From Bradyrhizobium sp. U87765 SZCCT0048 (GTDB lineage: Bacteria > Pseudomonadota > Alphaproteobacteria > Rhizobiales > Xanthobacteraceae): a DNA stretch of 64,000 bases. A program made the position numbers and the translations under genes. The stretch spans positions 694,001 to 758,000 of the forward strand of contig NZ_JAFCMM010000003.1 of the NCBI RefSeq assembly GCF_018131225.1, written 5' to 3'. Shown here one piece after another: positions 16,291 through 25,964 of this stretch. Each line of letters starts with the position of its first letter. Position 1 is the first letter of the stretch. The notes beneath the pieces are model-generated. The model did no database searches. It saw nothing but the letters and a program-made list of their open reading frames with translations, and was not told the origin of the DNA.

Positions 16291-17370
16291 TCAGCCCAGC
16301 AGGGCGCTGGCGCCCTCCCAGAGGTCACGGACCACTTCGGCGGCTGGCACGGCCCGGGCCATCGCACTCGACTGCCCGGCCCAGGCCTGGATGCCGTCGA
16401 TATTGTCAGCCTTCACCGCGGCATCGCGCATCGCCTGGGTCAACCCGCGCTGCACCGGATAGGGCGCAGGGTTGGGTGCCCCCGGCGCGGTGGCGGCCTG
16501 GACATAGGCGGTGGCGATGGAGCGGCCGGGCCGGCCGGAGAACACCCGCGAGATCCTGGTCTGCTCCGGCAGGGTGCGGCCGAGCGCATCGGCCCACGCG
16601 GGCGCAATCTTCGCCTCCGGGCACCGCAGAAAGCCGGAGCCGATCTGCACGGCGGACGCTCCGAGCAGCAGCGCGGCCGCGACACCCCGGGCATCGCCAA
16701 TGCCGCCGGTCGCGACCACCGGCAGCTTGACCGCATCGACCACCGCCGGCAGCAGCGAGAACAGGCCGATCATGTTGGCCTCGGCGGTGGCCGCATCGAA
16801 CGCGCCGCGATGGCCGCCGGCCTCCATGCCCTGCGCCGCGATGATATCGGCGCCGGCCGCTTCCGCCGCCTTCGCTTCGGTCACCGAGGAGATGTTGGCG
16901 ATCCACTTGATGCCCTTGGCCTTCATTCGCGCGACGAACTCCGGCGGATAGAGCCCCATCACCGAGGAGATGAAGGCGGGTGCCGCCTCCAGCATCGCCT
17001 CGCACTGCGCGGCGAAATCCGGCGGCGTCGCATCCGCAGCCTCCGGCTTCACCTCCGGGCCAAAGCCCTTCAGGAACTCGCGCACGGCTGCTTCGGCCGC
17101 AGCATCGCGGCGCGGCGCCGGATCGGGAATCCAGAGGTTGAGATTGAAGGCACCGTTGGTGCCGCTGCGCACCTCCGCCGCCCAGGCCTTGATCGCCTCA
17201 GGCGTCATCAGCAACACGCCGGCACTGCCGAGACCTCCGGCATTGCCGACCGCGATCGACAGCGACGGCGGGCAGGCGCCGGCCATCGGCCCGAGCAGGA
17301 TCGGCACACGCAGACCGAGGGAATGGGCGAAGGCTTCAGCCCGGGCACGGGCGTGATGGAGAGCGGTCAT
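16291..17370 (-). CDS. Nitronate monooxygenase family (NAD(P)H-dependent flavin) oxidoreductase
   Basis: 359 residues, FMN TIM-barrel. Typical features are PILLGPMAGA near the start, GNAGGLGSAG (about residue 44), the phosphate-binding stretch VVATGGIGDARGVAAALLLG (about residues 217-236) and GSGFLRCPEA. It also carries AQGMEAGGHRGAFD, with the histidine used by nitronate monooxygenases. The family oxidises alkyl nitronates, but close relatives act on other substrates. It lies between the small exported protein and the liv operon with gaps that suggest separate transcription. Confidence 0.85.
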   Translation of the reverse strand: MTALHHARARAEAFAHSLGLRVPILLGPMAGACPPSLSIAVGNAGGLGSAGVLLMTPEAIKAWAAEVRSGTNGAFNLNLWIPDPAPRRDAAAEAAVREFLKGFGPEVKPEAADATPPDFAAQCEAMLEAAPAFISSVMGLYPPEFVARMKAKGIKWIANISSVTEAKAAEAAGADIIAAQGMEAGGHRGAFDAATAEANMIGLFSLLPAVVDAVKLPVVATGGIGDARGVAAALLLGASAVQIGSGFLRCPEAKIAPAWADALGRTLPEQTRISRVFSGRPGRSIATAYVQAATAPGAPNPAPYPVQRGLTQAMRDAAVKADNIDGIQAWAGQSSAMARAVPAAEVVRDLWEGASALLG

Positions 17371-17508
17371 GACTGTCGCCTATCTGCTGGCACGCACCGG
17401 TCGCCGGCGCGTGGTCCACGATACACCCCCGGCGGATGGCCGGGGCATGAATTGAACAGATGACGGCTATCGCGACCACCGATCGCTCGCCACCCCAATA
17501 GCGCGCGC

Positions 17509-18219
17509 TCACACGCCGAGATGATGCTCCAGCAAGCCGCGCTGCGCGGCAAGCTCCGCCGGCGCGCCGTCGAACACCACGCGGCCCTTCGACAGCAGCA
17601 CCGCGCGGTCGACGATCGGCGCCAGGCTGCGGAAATCCTTGTCGACCACCACCGTCGCGACACCCTCGTCGCGGATCACGCCAAGCGTGCGCCAGATCTC
17701 GCGCGCCACCAGCGGCGCGAGACCCTCGGTTGCCTCGTCGATCAGCACGAGGTCGGGATTGGTCATCAGCGCGCGGCCGATGGTCAGCATCTGCTGCTCG
17801 CCGCCGGAGAGCTGGTGGCCGCCATGGTCACGCCGCTCGGCAAGGCGGGGAAACAGTGAAAAGATCCGCTCCAGCGTCCAGTGGCGCCGGCCGTCGACCG
17901 CGGGCCGTGCCGCCATCACCAGGTTCTCGACCACCGACAGCGAGCCGAACACGCCGCGCCCCTCCGGCACCAGCGCCACGCCGGCGCGCGCGATCCGCTC
18001 CGGGGCGAGGCCGCGAATGTCGCGGCTGGCGACCGCGATGCGTCCGCGGCAATCGGCGACGAGGCCCATCAGCGTGCGCAGCAGTGTGGTCTTGCCCATG
18101 CCATTGCGGCCGATCAACGCCACCTGCTCGCCGCGCGCGACCGACAGATCGATGCCGTGCAGGATCTGGCTCGCGCCGTAAAATGCCTCCAGCCGCTCGA
18201 TGGTCAGGAGCGCCGTCAT
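17509..18219 (-). CDS. livF: Branched-chain-type ABC transporter ATP-binding protein (LivF-like)
   Basis: 236 residues. Walker A GRNGMGKTT (about residue 37), signature LSGGEQQML (about residue 137), Walker B LVLIDEATEGLAP. It is one of two ATPases energising the importer encoded upstream. It overlaps livG by 4 bases (ATGA-type coupling). The length is normal for LivF. Substrate is not deducible from this subunit. Confidence 0.93.
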   Translation of the reverse strand: MTALLTIERLEAFYGASQILHGIDLSVARGEQVALIGRNGMGKTTLLRTLMGLVADCRGRIAVASRDIRGLAPERIARAGVALVPEGRGVFGSLSVVENLVMAARPAVDGRRHWTLERIFSLFPRLAERRDHGGHQLSGGEQQMLTIGRALMTNPDLVLIDEATEGLAPLVAREIWRTLGVIRDEGVATVVVDKDFRSLAPIVDRAVLLSKGRVVFDGAPAELAAQRGLLEHHLGV

Positions 18220-18983
18220 GCGTCATCCTCCTCGCCGAGATAGGCGGCGCGCACCGCGGCATCCTTGCGCACGTCCGCCGGCCGGCCGCTGGCGATCACG
18301 CGTCCGTCGGCCATGACCGTGAGACGGTCGGCGAGCTCGAACACCGCGTCCATGTCGTGCTCGACAATCAACACTGCGCGCTCCGCCTTCAGCGAGGCGA
18401 TCAGGTCGACGACCCGCCGCGCCTCCGACTGGCCCATGCCGGCAAGTGGTTCGTCGAGCAGGATGACCCGCGGATCGGTCGCCAGCACCATGGCGATCTC
18501 GAGCTGGCGCTGCTCGCCATGGCTGAGCAGCCGCGCCACCACATCCGCGCGCGCCGCAAGCTCGGTGCGGGCGAGCGCATCGGCGACGCGGCCGTTGACC
18601 ACCGCATCCGATGCCACGCCGCCATGCATCCGCAGCGGCCGCGGCGCATGGGCCTGGGCCGCGAGGCGCACGTTCTCGTGCACCGTGAAGTCCGCAAAGA
18701 TCGTCGTCTTCTGATAGGAGCGGCCGAGCCCGGCCCGCGCGCGCCGGTCCGGCGGCAGCGCGCCGACCTCGGTGCCGTCGAGCACGATGGTGCCGGCGCT
18801 GAGCGACAGGTCGCCGGACAGCAGATTGATCAGTGTCGACTTGCCGGCGCCGTTCGGGCCGATCACCGCGTGGATCTCGCCGGCATGCACCTCCAGGGAC
18901 ACGTCGGCGACCGCGCTGAGCCCGCCGAACCGCTTCCACACCCCGCGCGCGCTGAGCGCAGCCGCCTCGCTCCGCTCAGCCAT
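18216..18983 (-). CDS. livG: Branched-chain-type ABC transporter ATP-binding protein (LivG-like)
   Basis: 255 residues. Walker A GPNGAGKST (about residue 42), a signature region LSHGEQRQLEIA and Walker B VILLDEPLAGM followed by the LivG-type C-terminal extension. It overlaps the end of the permease gene livM by 8 bases and the start of livF by 4. The ATPase signature reads LSHGE rather than LSGGE, which is common in LivG proteins. Confidence 0.93.
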   Translation of the reverse strand: MAERSEAAALSARGVWKRFGGLSAVADVSLEVHAGEIHAVIGPNGAGKSTLINLLSGDLSLSAGTIVLDGTEVGALPPDRRARAGLGRSYQKTTIFADFTVHENVRLAAQAHAPRPLRMHGGVASDAVVNGRVADALARTELAARADVVARLLSHGEQRQLEIAMVLATDPRVILLDEPLAGMGQSEARRVVDLIASLKAERAVLIVEHDMDAVFELADRLTVMADGRVIASGRPADVRKDAAVRAAYLGEEDDA

Positions 18984-20001
18984 GGCCGGTCTCTGCCGCA
19001 GGCGCCTCGACCTTCGCTGATCCCTCCGCGCGCGCAGGCGGCGCAGCCTCCGCTGGCGCGCCGAACGCCAGCGTCAGCAACTGGCGCGCCCCGTTCGGGA
19101 GCGCGAGGACGATCATCACCACGATCAGGCCTTCGATCAGCTTCCAGTGCACAGTAAGGGCCTTGAGCACCTCCTCCAGCCCCATCAGCACCAGCGCGCC
19201 GAGTACCGGGCCTGCGACCGAGCGCAGGCCGCCGAGCAGCACCATGACCAGTGCGGTGGCCGACTGGTGCCACCCCAGCATCTGCGGCGCCACGAAACCG
19301 AACTGCGCGGCAGCAAAATAACCGGCGACGCCGGCGAGTGCGCCGGAGATCGCGAATGCCGTCAGGCGCACGCGAAAGATCGGGAAGCCGAGGGAGCGCG
19401 CCCGGCGCTCGTTGTCGCGCGCGGCCGCCAGCGCATGGCCGAACGGCGAGCGCACCAGCATGCCGGTGAGCATCAGCGACGCGAGCAGCGCGCCGAGCAC
19501 GACGAGATAGAACGTCACAGGCTTTTCGAGATCGAGCAGCGCATGCCCGACGATGGCGATCTCCGGCTTGGTGTTGACATAGGCGCCATCGGAGCCGCCG
19601 GCGAAGCCGGTGTCGTGGAATAGATAGAACAGCATCTCGCCGAAGGCGAGCGTCACCATGATGAAGTAGACGCCGCGGGTGCGCAGCGCCAGCGCACCGA
19701 TCGCCAGAGCGACCAGCGCCGATGCACCAACTGCGAGCGGCAGTGTCAGCCACAGCGACGCCGGATCGTATTTCGGCGTAGACAGCGCCAGCACGTAGCC
19801 GGCAATGCCGAACAACGCGGCATGGCAGAGGCTGACCATGCCGCCATGGCCGACGGCGAGATTGAGCGCCAGCGCCAGCAGGCCCATGATCATGACCTTG
19901 CTGGCGAACTGCACGTAGTAGGTCGGCACCACGAACGGCAGCGCGACCGCGGCGAGCAGCAGAACCGCGATGACGGCAAGGCGCACGGGACGATCGGACA
20001 T
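18976..20001 (-). CDS. livM: Branched-chain-type ABC transporter permease (LivM-like)
   Basis: 341 residues from the ATG at 20001, which follows GGAGGT; an in-frame upstream codon at 20043 would overlap livH more. About nine to ten membrane segments, with ALALNLAVGHGGMVSLCHAA near the start typical of LivM. The C-terminus carries a Pro/Ala/Glu-rich tail (about residues 310-341) that is longer than usual. It pairs with livH to form the channel. Confidence 0.92.
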   Translation of the reverse strand: MSDRPVRLAVIAVLLLAAVALPFVVPTYYVQFASKVMIMGLLALALNLAVGHGGMVSLCHAALFGIAGYVLALSTPKYDPASLWLTLPLAVGASALVALAIGALALRTRGVYFIMVTLAFGEMLFYLFHDTGFAGGSDGAYVNTKPEIAIVGHALLDLEKPVTFYLVVLGALLASLMLTGMLVRSPFGHALAAARDNERRARSLGFPIFRVRLTAFAISGALAGVAGYFAAAQFGFVAPQMLGWHQSATALVMVLLGGLRSVAGPVLGALVLMGLEEVLKALTVHWKLIEGLIVVMIVLALPNGARQLLTLAFGAPAEAAPPARAEGSAKVEAPAAETGHG

Positions 20002-20003
20002 CG

Positions 20004-20876
20004 TCAAACCTCCCGCCGGCCGAGAATGCCGTTCGGCCGCCATAGCAGCACGACGGCCATCAGCAGGTAGATCAGGATGCTGGAGATGCTGGGAAAGAAC
20101 ACCTTGCCGAAAGTATCGGTGAGACCGATCAGCAGCGCGCCGATCGCCGCCCCCGCCACCGAGCCGATGCCGCCCAGCACCACCACGACGAAGGACAGGA
20201 TCAGCATGCCGTCACCCATGCCGGGAAAGACGGTCGAGATCGGCGACACCACGATGCCGCCGAGCGCGGCAAGTGCAATGCCGACGGCGAAGACGTAGCG
20301 ATTGACGGTATCGAAGGGGATGCCGAGCACCCGCGCCATCTCGCGGTTCTCCGCGCCGGCGCGCACCACCATGCCGATCTTCGTGTAGCGGATGACAAGG
20401 AAGATCGCCGCGGCGACCAGCAGGCAGAAGCCGCAGATCGCCAGGCGATAGACCGGATAGGACATGTTGTCGGTGAGCTGGATCGCGCCGGCGAGCATGG
20501 CTGGCGGCGCCACCGCATGAACATCCTTGCCGAACAGAATCAACCGCACTTCGTCCAGCATCAGGATCAGGCCGAAGCTCAGCAGCACCTGGGCGAGATG
20601 ATCGCGGCCGTAGAGACGGCGCACGAACACGACCTCGAGCGCGAGGCCGAGCACGAAGGCGATGGCGACACCGCCGACCAGCGCCAGCAAGAAGCTGCCG
20701 CTATAGGCCGCGATCCAGTACGCGAGGTAGGCGCCGAGCATATAGAACGCGCCATGGGCGAGGTTGATCACACCGAGAATGCCGAACACCAGCGTCAATC
20801 CGCTCGCGACCAGGAACAGTACCATGCCGTACTGCACGGCGTTGAGCAGTTGCACGCCGAAAGTGACGAGATCCAT
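20004..20876 (-). CDS. livH: Branched-chain-type ABC transporter permease (LivH-like)
   Basis: 290 residues from the ATG at 20876. Hydrophobic throughout with about eight membrane segments. Diagnostic stretches are LTLVFGILGVINLAHGAFYM near the N-terminus and the late VVVLGGIGSVAGAAIGALLI. It ends 2 bases before livM begins. About 200 bases, including a type B repeat, separate it from the binding-protein gene upstream. Confidence 0.92.
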   Translation of the reverse strand: MDLVTFGVQLLNAVQYGMVLFLVASGLTLVFGILGVINLAHGAFYMLGAYLAYWIAAYSGSFLLALVGGVAIAFVLGLALEVVFVRRLYGRDHLAQVLLSFGLILMLDEVRLILFGKDVHAVAPPAMLAGAIQLTDNMSYPVYRLAICGFCLLVAAAIFLVIRYTKIGMVVRAGAENREMARVLGIPFDTVNRYVFAVGIALAALGGIVVSPISTVFPGMGDGMLILSFVVVVLGGIGSVAGAAIGALLIGLTDTFGKVFFPSISSILIYLLMAVVLLWRPNGILGRREV

Positions 20877-20929
20877 CAGGACGATCCTGCAGGCGCGAGC
20901 AAACGCGGGAGCGCATCTCCACACAGAGC

Positions 20930-21012
20930 GTCATTGCCGGACTTTATCGGGCAAGCCAGCTTACCGCGAAGACCTCGCAAGCTGGATGCCCGGGTCAAGC
21001 CCGGGCACGACG
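20930..21012. repeat. Type B repeat between binding protein and permease genes of the liv operon
   Basis: Reads CGTCATTGCCGGACTTTATC at one end and GGTCAAGCCCGGGCACGACG at the other, with an inner stem (GCCAGCTT with AAGCTGG). Such a stem after a binding-protein gene could protect its mRNA and raise its level relative to the permeases. Confidence 0.75.
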
Positions 21013-21075
21013 GCGATGGGTGTCGAGGCGCCCGGTCTCCCTCGCGCCTTCGCACCGTGTTGAATGATCGAGGCC

Positions 21076-22284
21076 TCACGTCAGCTTGCAGCCGCGCGCC
21101 GGGTCGTCGACATTGGCCTGGGCGATCGACACCAGTTCGTTACGACCGTTGCGGACCTCGCGCAGGTAGATGTTCTGCACGGGGTTGTGCGCCTTGTTGA
21201 AGCTGAGCGGGCCGCGCGGCGAGTCGATCTTCGCCGCGGCGATCGCCTTGACCAGGGTATCGCGCGCACCGGCATCCCCCTTCACGGCCGTGAGGCCGAC
21301 ATCGAGCATCGCGGCGGCGTCGTAGCCCTGCACGGCGTAGATGTCGCCGTCCTTGCCGGTCTTGCCCTTGAACGCCTTGAGGAAAGCGACGTTGGCCGGA
21401 TGATCGAGATTGTCGGCGTAATGCAGCGTGGTGCGGATGCCGTTCGCGGCCTCGCCCTGCGCCTCCAGCGTGCCGTCGGTGAGGAAGCCGGCGCCATACA
21501 GCGGAATGGTCTTGTTGAGCCCCGCCGCTGCATAGTCCTTGACGAACTTCACCGCGCCGCCGCCGGCGAAGAAACTGAACACGGCGTCGGGCTTGAGCGC
21601 CGCGATGCGGGTGATCAGCGCCTGGAATTCGACTTCGGGGAACGGCAGCGTCAGCTCCTCGACGACCTTGCCGCCGCTCCTGGTAAAATTCTCGGCGAAC
21701 GCGCCGATCATCTCCTGGCCCGCGGTATAGCGCCAGGTGATGGTAACGACGTTCTTGAGGCCGGCGTCGACCATCACCTTGCCGGCGGGGAACGTGGTCT
21801 GCCAGTTGGAGAATGACGAGCGGAAGATGTTGGGCGCGCAGGCCGGCCCGGTGGCATCGTTGGCGCCCGCGTTCGGAATGATCAGCAACGTATTGGTGTC
21901 GCGCGCGACCTTGACCATCGCCATCGCGACGCCGGAATGCACGGTGCCGACCACCAGGTCGACCTTGTCGCGGCCGATCAGCCGATTGACGTTGTCGGTC
22001 GCCGCCTCGGGCTTGGACTCGTCATCGACCTGCACGAAGGTGATGTCGCGACCGCCGAGCTTGCCGCCCTTCTGTTCGACATAGAGGCGAAAGCCGTCGT
22101 CGATGAACTGGCCGAGCTTGGCGAAGGTGCCGGTGTAGGGCAGCATCAGGCCGACCTTGAACGGGGCGGCCTGGGCGATGGCGGGGGTCATCAGCCGCGG
22201 CGCTACCGCAAGCGTCGCCGCCCCCGCGGCACCGGACAACAGGCCACGACGGGTCACACGCAGCAGCGTCTTGTGATCGAACAT
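21076..22284 (-). CDS. Liv-type periplasmic substrate-binding protein
   Basis: 402 residues from the ATG at 22284, preceded by GAGGGAGAA. The N-terminus RVTRRGLLSGAAGAATLAV is a Tat-type signal (RRGLL) ending near AIAQA. The mature protein has the two-lobed family-6 binding fold: KVGLMLPYTGTFAKLGQ, then VDLVVGTVHSGVAMAM and IIPNAGANDATGPACAPNIF. Members of this family in aromatic clusters bind aromatic acids rather than leucine. Its position near box and feruloyl-CoA synthase genes makes an aromatic ligand plausible but unproven. Confidence 0.92.
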   Translation of the reverse strand: MFDHKTLLRVTRRGLLSGAAGAATLAVAPRLMTPAIAQAAPFKVGLMLPYTGTFAKLGQFIDDGFRLYVEQKGGKLGGRDITFVQVDDESKPEAATDNVNRLIGRDKVDLVVGTVHSGVAMAMVKVARDTNTLLIIPNAGANDATGPACAPNIFRSSFSNWQTTFPAGKVMVDAGLKNVVTITWRYTAGQEMIGAFAENFTRSGGKVVEELTLPFPEVEFQALITRIAALKPDAVFSFFAGGGAVKFVKDYAAAGLNKTIPLYGAGFLTDGTLEAQGEAANGIRTTLHYADNLDHPANVAFLKAFKGKTGKDGDIYAVQGYDAAAMLDVGLTAVKGDAGARDTLVKAIAAAKIDSPRGPLSFNKAHNPVQNIYLREVRNGRNELVSIAQANVDDPARGCKLT

Positions 22285-22430
22285 CAGCGCTTCTCCCTCG
22301 GTTTTTTGGTTCCGCTTGCGCCGACGAGCTGGCGGTTCGCGGGCGTGCCCGCGCGCCGGCTCCATTAAGGACGCCGCGTCTTCTTGTGATTGCAGGGATG
22401 CACCATAATTCGCAGGCGCGACAAAAATCA

Positions 22431-22444
22431 AGAAATATAATTCA
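22431..22444. promoter_or_regulatory. Candidate operator upstream of the liv binding protein
   Basis: AGAA-ATATAA-TTCA, differing by one base from the palindrome GAATTATAATTC in the ligase-boxR gap. It is about 147 bases before the start codon. Nearby is a TGCA-GGGA-TGCA pair (about 22391-22402) with a shorter spacer. Confidence 0.45.
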
Positions 22445-22556
22445 GGAACGCTGGACCTGTTGCCGCACGTCGGTCCTGGTACGACAACGCGCGACGACCT
22501 GTCCGGACATGGTCCGGCCACTCTGCATCAGGCTGCGGCGGGCGAGCCGCCGGTCG

Positions 22557-23804
22557 TCAGGGATTGACGATGTCTTCGGTCGGCCGCGCCGGCGCCGCCA
22601 GCATGGCCTCGAGATGATGCTCATGCTCTCGCAACGCATCGATCAGCCGATCGATGTCCGCATGGGTGTGGCCGGCATTGAGCTGCACGCGCAGCCGCGC
22701 CTTACGCAGCGGCACGGCCGGAAAGCGCACTGCATCGACGTAGATGTTCAACGCCGCCAGAGACTGCGCCAGCGCGTCGGCCGCATCTTCGTCGCCGACG
22801 AGAATGGGAACGATCGGGGATTCCGTCGATACCAGCGGATAGGACAACTCCGACATGCGGGCGACGAAATAGCGCTGATTGTCCCACAGCCGTGCGCGAC
22901 GCTCGGGCTCGTCGATCACCATGTCGACCGCTTCGCACAGCGCAACAGCCTGGTCCGGCGGTAGCGTCGACGTGAAGCCATAGGCCGAACAGGCGAGACG
23001 AAGCGCCTTCGTGACATAGGTTTCGGCGGCGATGAACCCGCCGATTCCGCCATACGCCTTGCTCAGCGTGCCCATGTAGATCAGGCGCTCGCTCGCCACC
23101 CCGAAATGTTCGGCAATGCCGCCGCCATGTTCCCCCAGCACTCCCGTGCCATGGGCATCGTCGACATACAGCGTGGCATCGTACAATTCCGCGAGTTGCA
23201 GCAGATCCGGCAACGGCGCGATGTCGCCGTCCTGGCTGAACACGCCATCGGTGACAATGATCTTGGTGGTGGCGGACGATTTCTTGAGCAGCGTCTCGAG
23301 GTGGTTGAGATCGAGATGGCGGTAGGTCGCCCGCGCCGCGCCCGACATCCGCACACCCTCGCGGATGCTGACGTGATTGAGCTCATCGCAGAAGTAGGCG
23401 TAGGTGTACTCGCGCGTCCCCGCGAAACCGTAGATCCGGGCATATTTGGACGTTTGCGGCAATGTCGAGAGCACGCCGAGATTAGCGAGATAGCCGGTGG
23501 CGAACAGCACCGCCTCATCCTTACCCTTGCAAGCTGCGAGCTTGCGTTCGAGTTCGCCGTAGACAGCGAGGTTGCCGCCGAGCAGACGCGACTCGCAATT
23601 GCCGACGCCATACTGCTCCAGACCGCGCCTCGCGGCTGCGATCATCCGCGTGCTCGATGCAATCGCCAGATAGTTGTTGGTGCTGAACGACACGAGATGC
23701 CTGCCTTCGGCACGGAAGGCCGGCCCCGGCAGCGACTCGACGAATTCGTCATGAGATAGGTTCTGACGGCCGAGCCATTCGACCATCTCGATAAATTCCT
23801 GCAC
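22557..23804 (-). CDS. Alpha-oxoamine synthase family PLP enzyme (AONS/KBL/ALAS-like)
   Basis: 415 residues. PLP-dependent fold type I. VDDAHGTGVLGEHGGG holds the cofactor-binding Asp215 and His218, and the Schiff-base lysine is Lys249 in GTLSKAYGG. Family members condense an acyl-CoA with an amino acid (biotin, threonine breakdown, haem, sphingolipid or secondary-metabolite synthesis). No biotin, haem or lipid gene is adjacent, so the acyl-CoA and amino acid cannot be named. It is probably a single-gene unit, separated by 200 bases from feruloyl-CoA synthase. Confidence 0.88.
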   Translation of the reverse strand: MQEFIEMVEWLGRQNLSHDEFVESLPGPAFRAEGRHLVSFSTNNYLAIASSTRMIAAARRGLEQYGVGNCESRLLGGNLAVYGELERKLAACKGKDEAVLFATGYLANLGVLSTLPQTSKYARIYGFAGTREYTYAYFCDELNHVSIREGVRMSGAARATYRHLDLNHLETLLKKSSATTKIIVTDGVFSQDGDIAPLPDLLQLAELYDATLYVDDAHGTGVLGEHGGGIAEHFGVASERLIYMGTLSKAYGGIGGFIAAETYVTKALRLACSAYGFTSTLPPDQAVALCEAVDMVIDEPERRARLWDNQRYFVARMSELSYPLVSTESPIVPILVGDEDAADALAQSLAALNIYVDAVRFPAVPLRKARLRVQLNAGHTHADIDRLIDALREHEHHLEAMLAAPARPTEDIVNP

Positions 23805-24005
23805 GCTCGCCCCTATTGCCCCGGAGTCGAATGGCGCTATTCATCACAAGGGCGGCGGCCTTGACAAGATTGGAAACAAAAATATGCGGCGGCTGCAATG
23901 ATATCTGCATGCCGCGGCGGCGGGACGGCGACATTCCTGACGCGAACCTTACAGAGCGCCAATTGCAGGGCCTGAAGCGGCCCCGGCGCGAACCGGTCCG
24001 GCACG

Positions 24006-25862
24006 CTACAACGCGATGCAATCGCCGCCCTCGCCGGCCACGAGACTCTCCACGAGGCCGGACCGGCGCGTGAGCACCGCGCGCTGATTGATGTAGCCCT
24101 TGTCGGTGATCTCGCCGCCGTCGACCGAGGGCGGCTCGTGCAGCAGCAGCGCATGGGTGGCGAAGGTCGACGAGCCGCCGCCCTGCGTCTTCAGCGACGA
24201 CAAGCCCTGTTGCACCGCCGCACGCACCGCGTCATGGGCCAGCACGTCAGCGACGGCGCTGTCATCGCCGAGGCCGGCATGGGCGCGACACGCCGCAATG
24301 TTCGGAAAGACGAGAAAGCGGACATCGTCACGGCCGTGGCCGCACACCACGATATCCTGGGCGAGCGGCGCCAGGGCCGCGATGCCGGCAACGCGCAGCG
24401 TGCCGACATTGACCCAGGTGCCTGACGTCAGCTTGAAGTCCTCGCTGACGCGGCCATCGAAGAACAGGCCGCGCTCGGGATGATCCGGATCGGCGAACCG
24501 CACCGCATCGCCGATCTTGTAGAAATTCTCCTCGTCGAACGCCTGCGCCGTGACATCGGGCGCCTTCCAGTAGCCCGGCGTGACGTTGGGGCCGCGCACG
24601 CGCACCTCGAGCTTGTCGCCCGACGGCACCAGCTTGATCTGCGTGCCCGGGATCGGCACGCCGATATTGCCGGAGCGCGCGGCCTGGAAGTGACAGTCGG
24701 TGGCGAGCGGCGACGTCTCGGTCGAGCCCCATGCGGACACCATCGGCACGGCATGGCCGACGGTCGCGATCGACAGCGCTTCCAGCGCCTCCCACAGGTT
24801 CTGCGGCAGCGCCGCACCGGCGTAGAACACCGCCCTGACCTCGCTGAAAAAGCGACGGCGCAGCGCCTCGTCGTCGCGCAGCGCGGCGATCAGCATGTCG
24901 AAACCACGCGGCACGTTGAAGTACACCGTCGGCATCACGCTGCGCAGGTTGGCGAGCGAGGTCGCGAACAGCTGCGGCACCGGCTTGCCGCCGTCGATGT
25001 ACAACGTGCCGCCGTTGCGCAGCGCCATGTTGAAGTTGTGGTTGGCGCCGAAGGTGTGGCTCCACGGCAGCCAGTCGAGCATCACGAGGTCGGCGTCGCC
25101 GAGGAACGGCCAGACCTGCGCCTTGGCCGCCTGGCTGGTGGTGAGCATGCGCTGGGTGTTGATCACCGCCTTGGGGGCGCCGGTCGAGCCCGACGTGAAC
25201 AGGAACTTGGCGATGGTGTCCGGGCCGAGGCTCGCGAACGCCCGTGCCACGTCGCCACCGGGCAGCGTCGCGGCGACATCGGCAAACGCGGTCAGGCCAT
25301 CGGCGCCGCGCGTTTCGCTCGCGACCACTGTCGCGGTGTGCAGCGGCGCGATCGCCGTCAGCGCAGGGGCGAAGGCCGCGGCGTCGGCGACATAGATGGC
25401 GCCAGGATCGAGCAGGCGGATCATGCCCTTGAGCTTGTCGAAATCCTTCGACACCAGCGAGTAGGCCGGCGAAATCGCTGCCGCCGGCACGCCGACATGC
25501 ATCGCCGCCAGCGTCAGCAGTGCGTGCGCGATGCTGTTGTCGGACAGGATGGCGAGCGGACGCTCGGCAGACAGCCGCTGCGCCAGGATCCACGTTGCGA
25601 TGGCGTGGACCTGTCGCAACGCCGCGCTGTAGCTGACCGTGCGCCAGGGCTGGGCCGGATCGACGCGCTCCGCGAGAAAGATGCGATCGGGGCGGCGGCG
25701 GGCCCAGTCCTCGAGCCAGTCGCCGACACAGCGCGCAGCCGGTGCCAGCGGCACCGGCGAGGTCAGGAGCACGCTGCCATCAGCGCGGTGCGTGATCTGC
25801 GTTCGCGGCGGCGCGAACAAATCCGCGGCCTGCGCACGCACGACTGTCTCAGCGAAAGCCAT
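24006..25862 (-). CDS. fcs: Feruloyl-CoA synthase
   Basis: 618 residues, the length of bacterial feruloyl-CoA synthases and longer than ordinary 4-coumarate-CoA ligases. The AMP-binding loop is LFTSGSTGAPKAVINTQ (about residues 220-236); WGSTETSPLAT and GLFFDGRVSEDFKLTSG follow. It activates ferulate, coumarate or caffeate with CoA and ATP, the entry step of hydroxycinnamate breakdown. The start at 25862 has GGAGGGGAGG upstream. The usual partner, enoyl-CoA hydratase/aldolase (Ech), and vanillin dehydrogenase are not in the window. A TGCA-N6-TGCA palindrome lies about 103 bases upstream. Confidence 0.9.
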   Translation of the reverse strand: MAFAETVVRAQAADLFAPPRTQITHRADGSVLLTSPVPLAPAARCVGDWLEDWARRRPDRIFLAERVDPAQPWRTVSYSAALRQVHAIATWILAQRLSAERPLAILSDNSIAHALLTLAAMHVGVPAAAISPAYSLVSKDFDKLKGMIRLLDPGAIYVADAAAFAPALTAIAPLHTATVVASETRGADGLTAFADVAATLPGGDVARAFASLGPDTIAKFLFTSGSTGAPKAVINTQRMLTTSQAAKAQVWPFLGDADLVMLDWLPWSHTFGANHNFNMALRNGGTLYIDGGKPVPQLFATSLANLRSVMPTVYFNVPRGFDMLIAALRDDEALRRRFFSEVRAVFYAGAALPQNLWEALEALSIATVGHAVPMVSAWGSTETSPLATDCHFQAARSGNIGVPIPGTQIKLVPSGDKLEVRVRGPNVTPGYWKAPDVTAQAFDEENFYKIGDAVRFADPDHPERGLFFDGRVSEDFKLTSGTWVNVGTLRVAGIAALAPLAQDIVVCGHGRDDVRFLVFPNIAACRAHAGLGDDSAVADVLAHDAVRAAVQQGLSSLKTQGGGSSTFATHALLLHEPPSVDGGEITDKGYINQRAVLTRRSGLVESLVAGEGGDCIAL

Positions 25863-25964
25863 GCTTTCCCTCCCCTCCAGCCCTCAGGCGCGCCGGCATT
25901 GACGTGGCGGGCGTTGGCCCAGCGGCGCGTTCGGTCCTCTGCTTACGCGATGTGACGGCGCATG

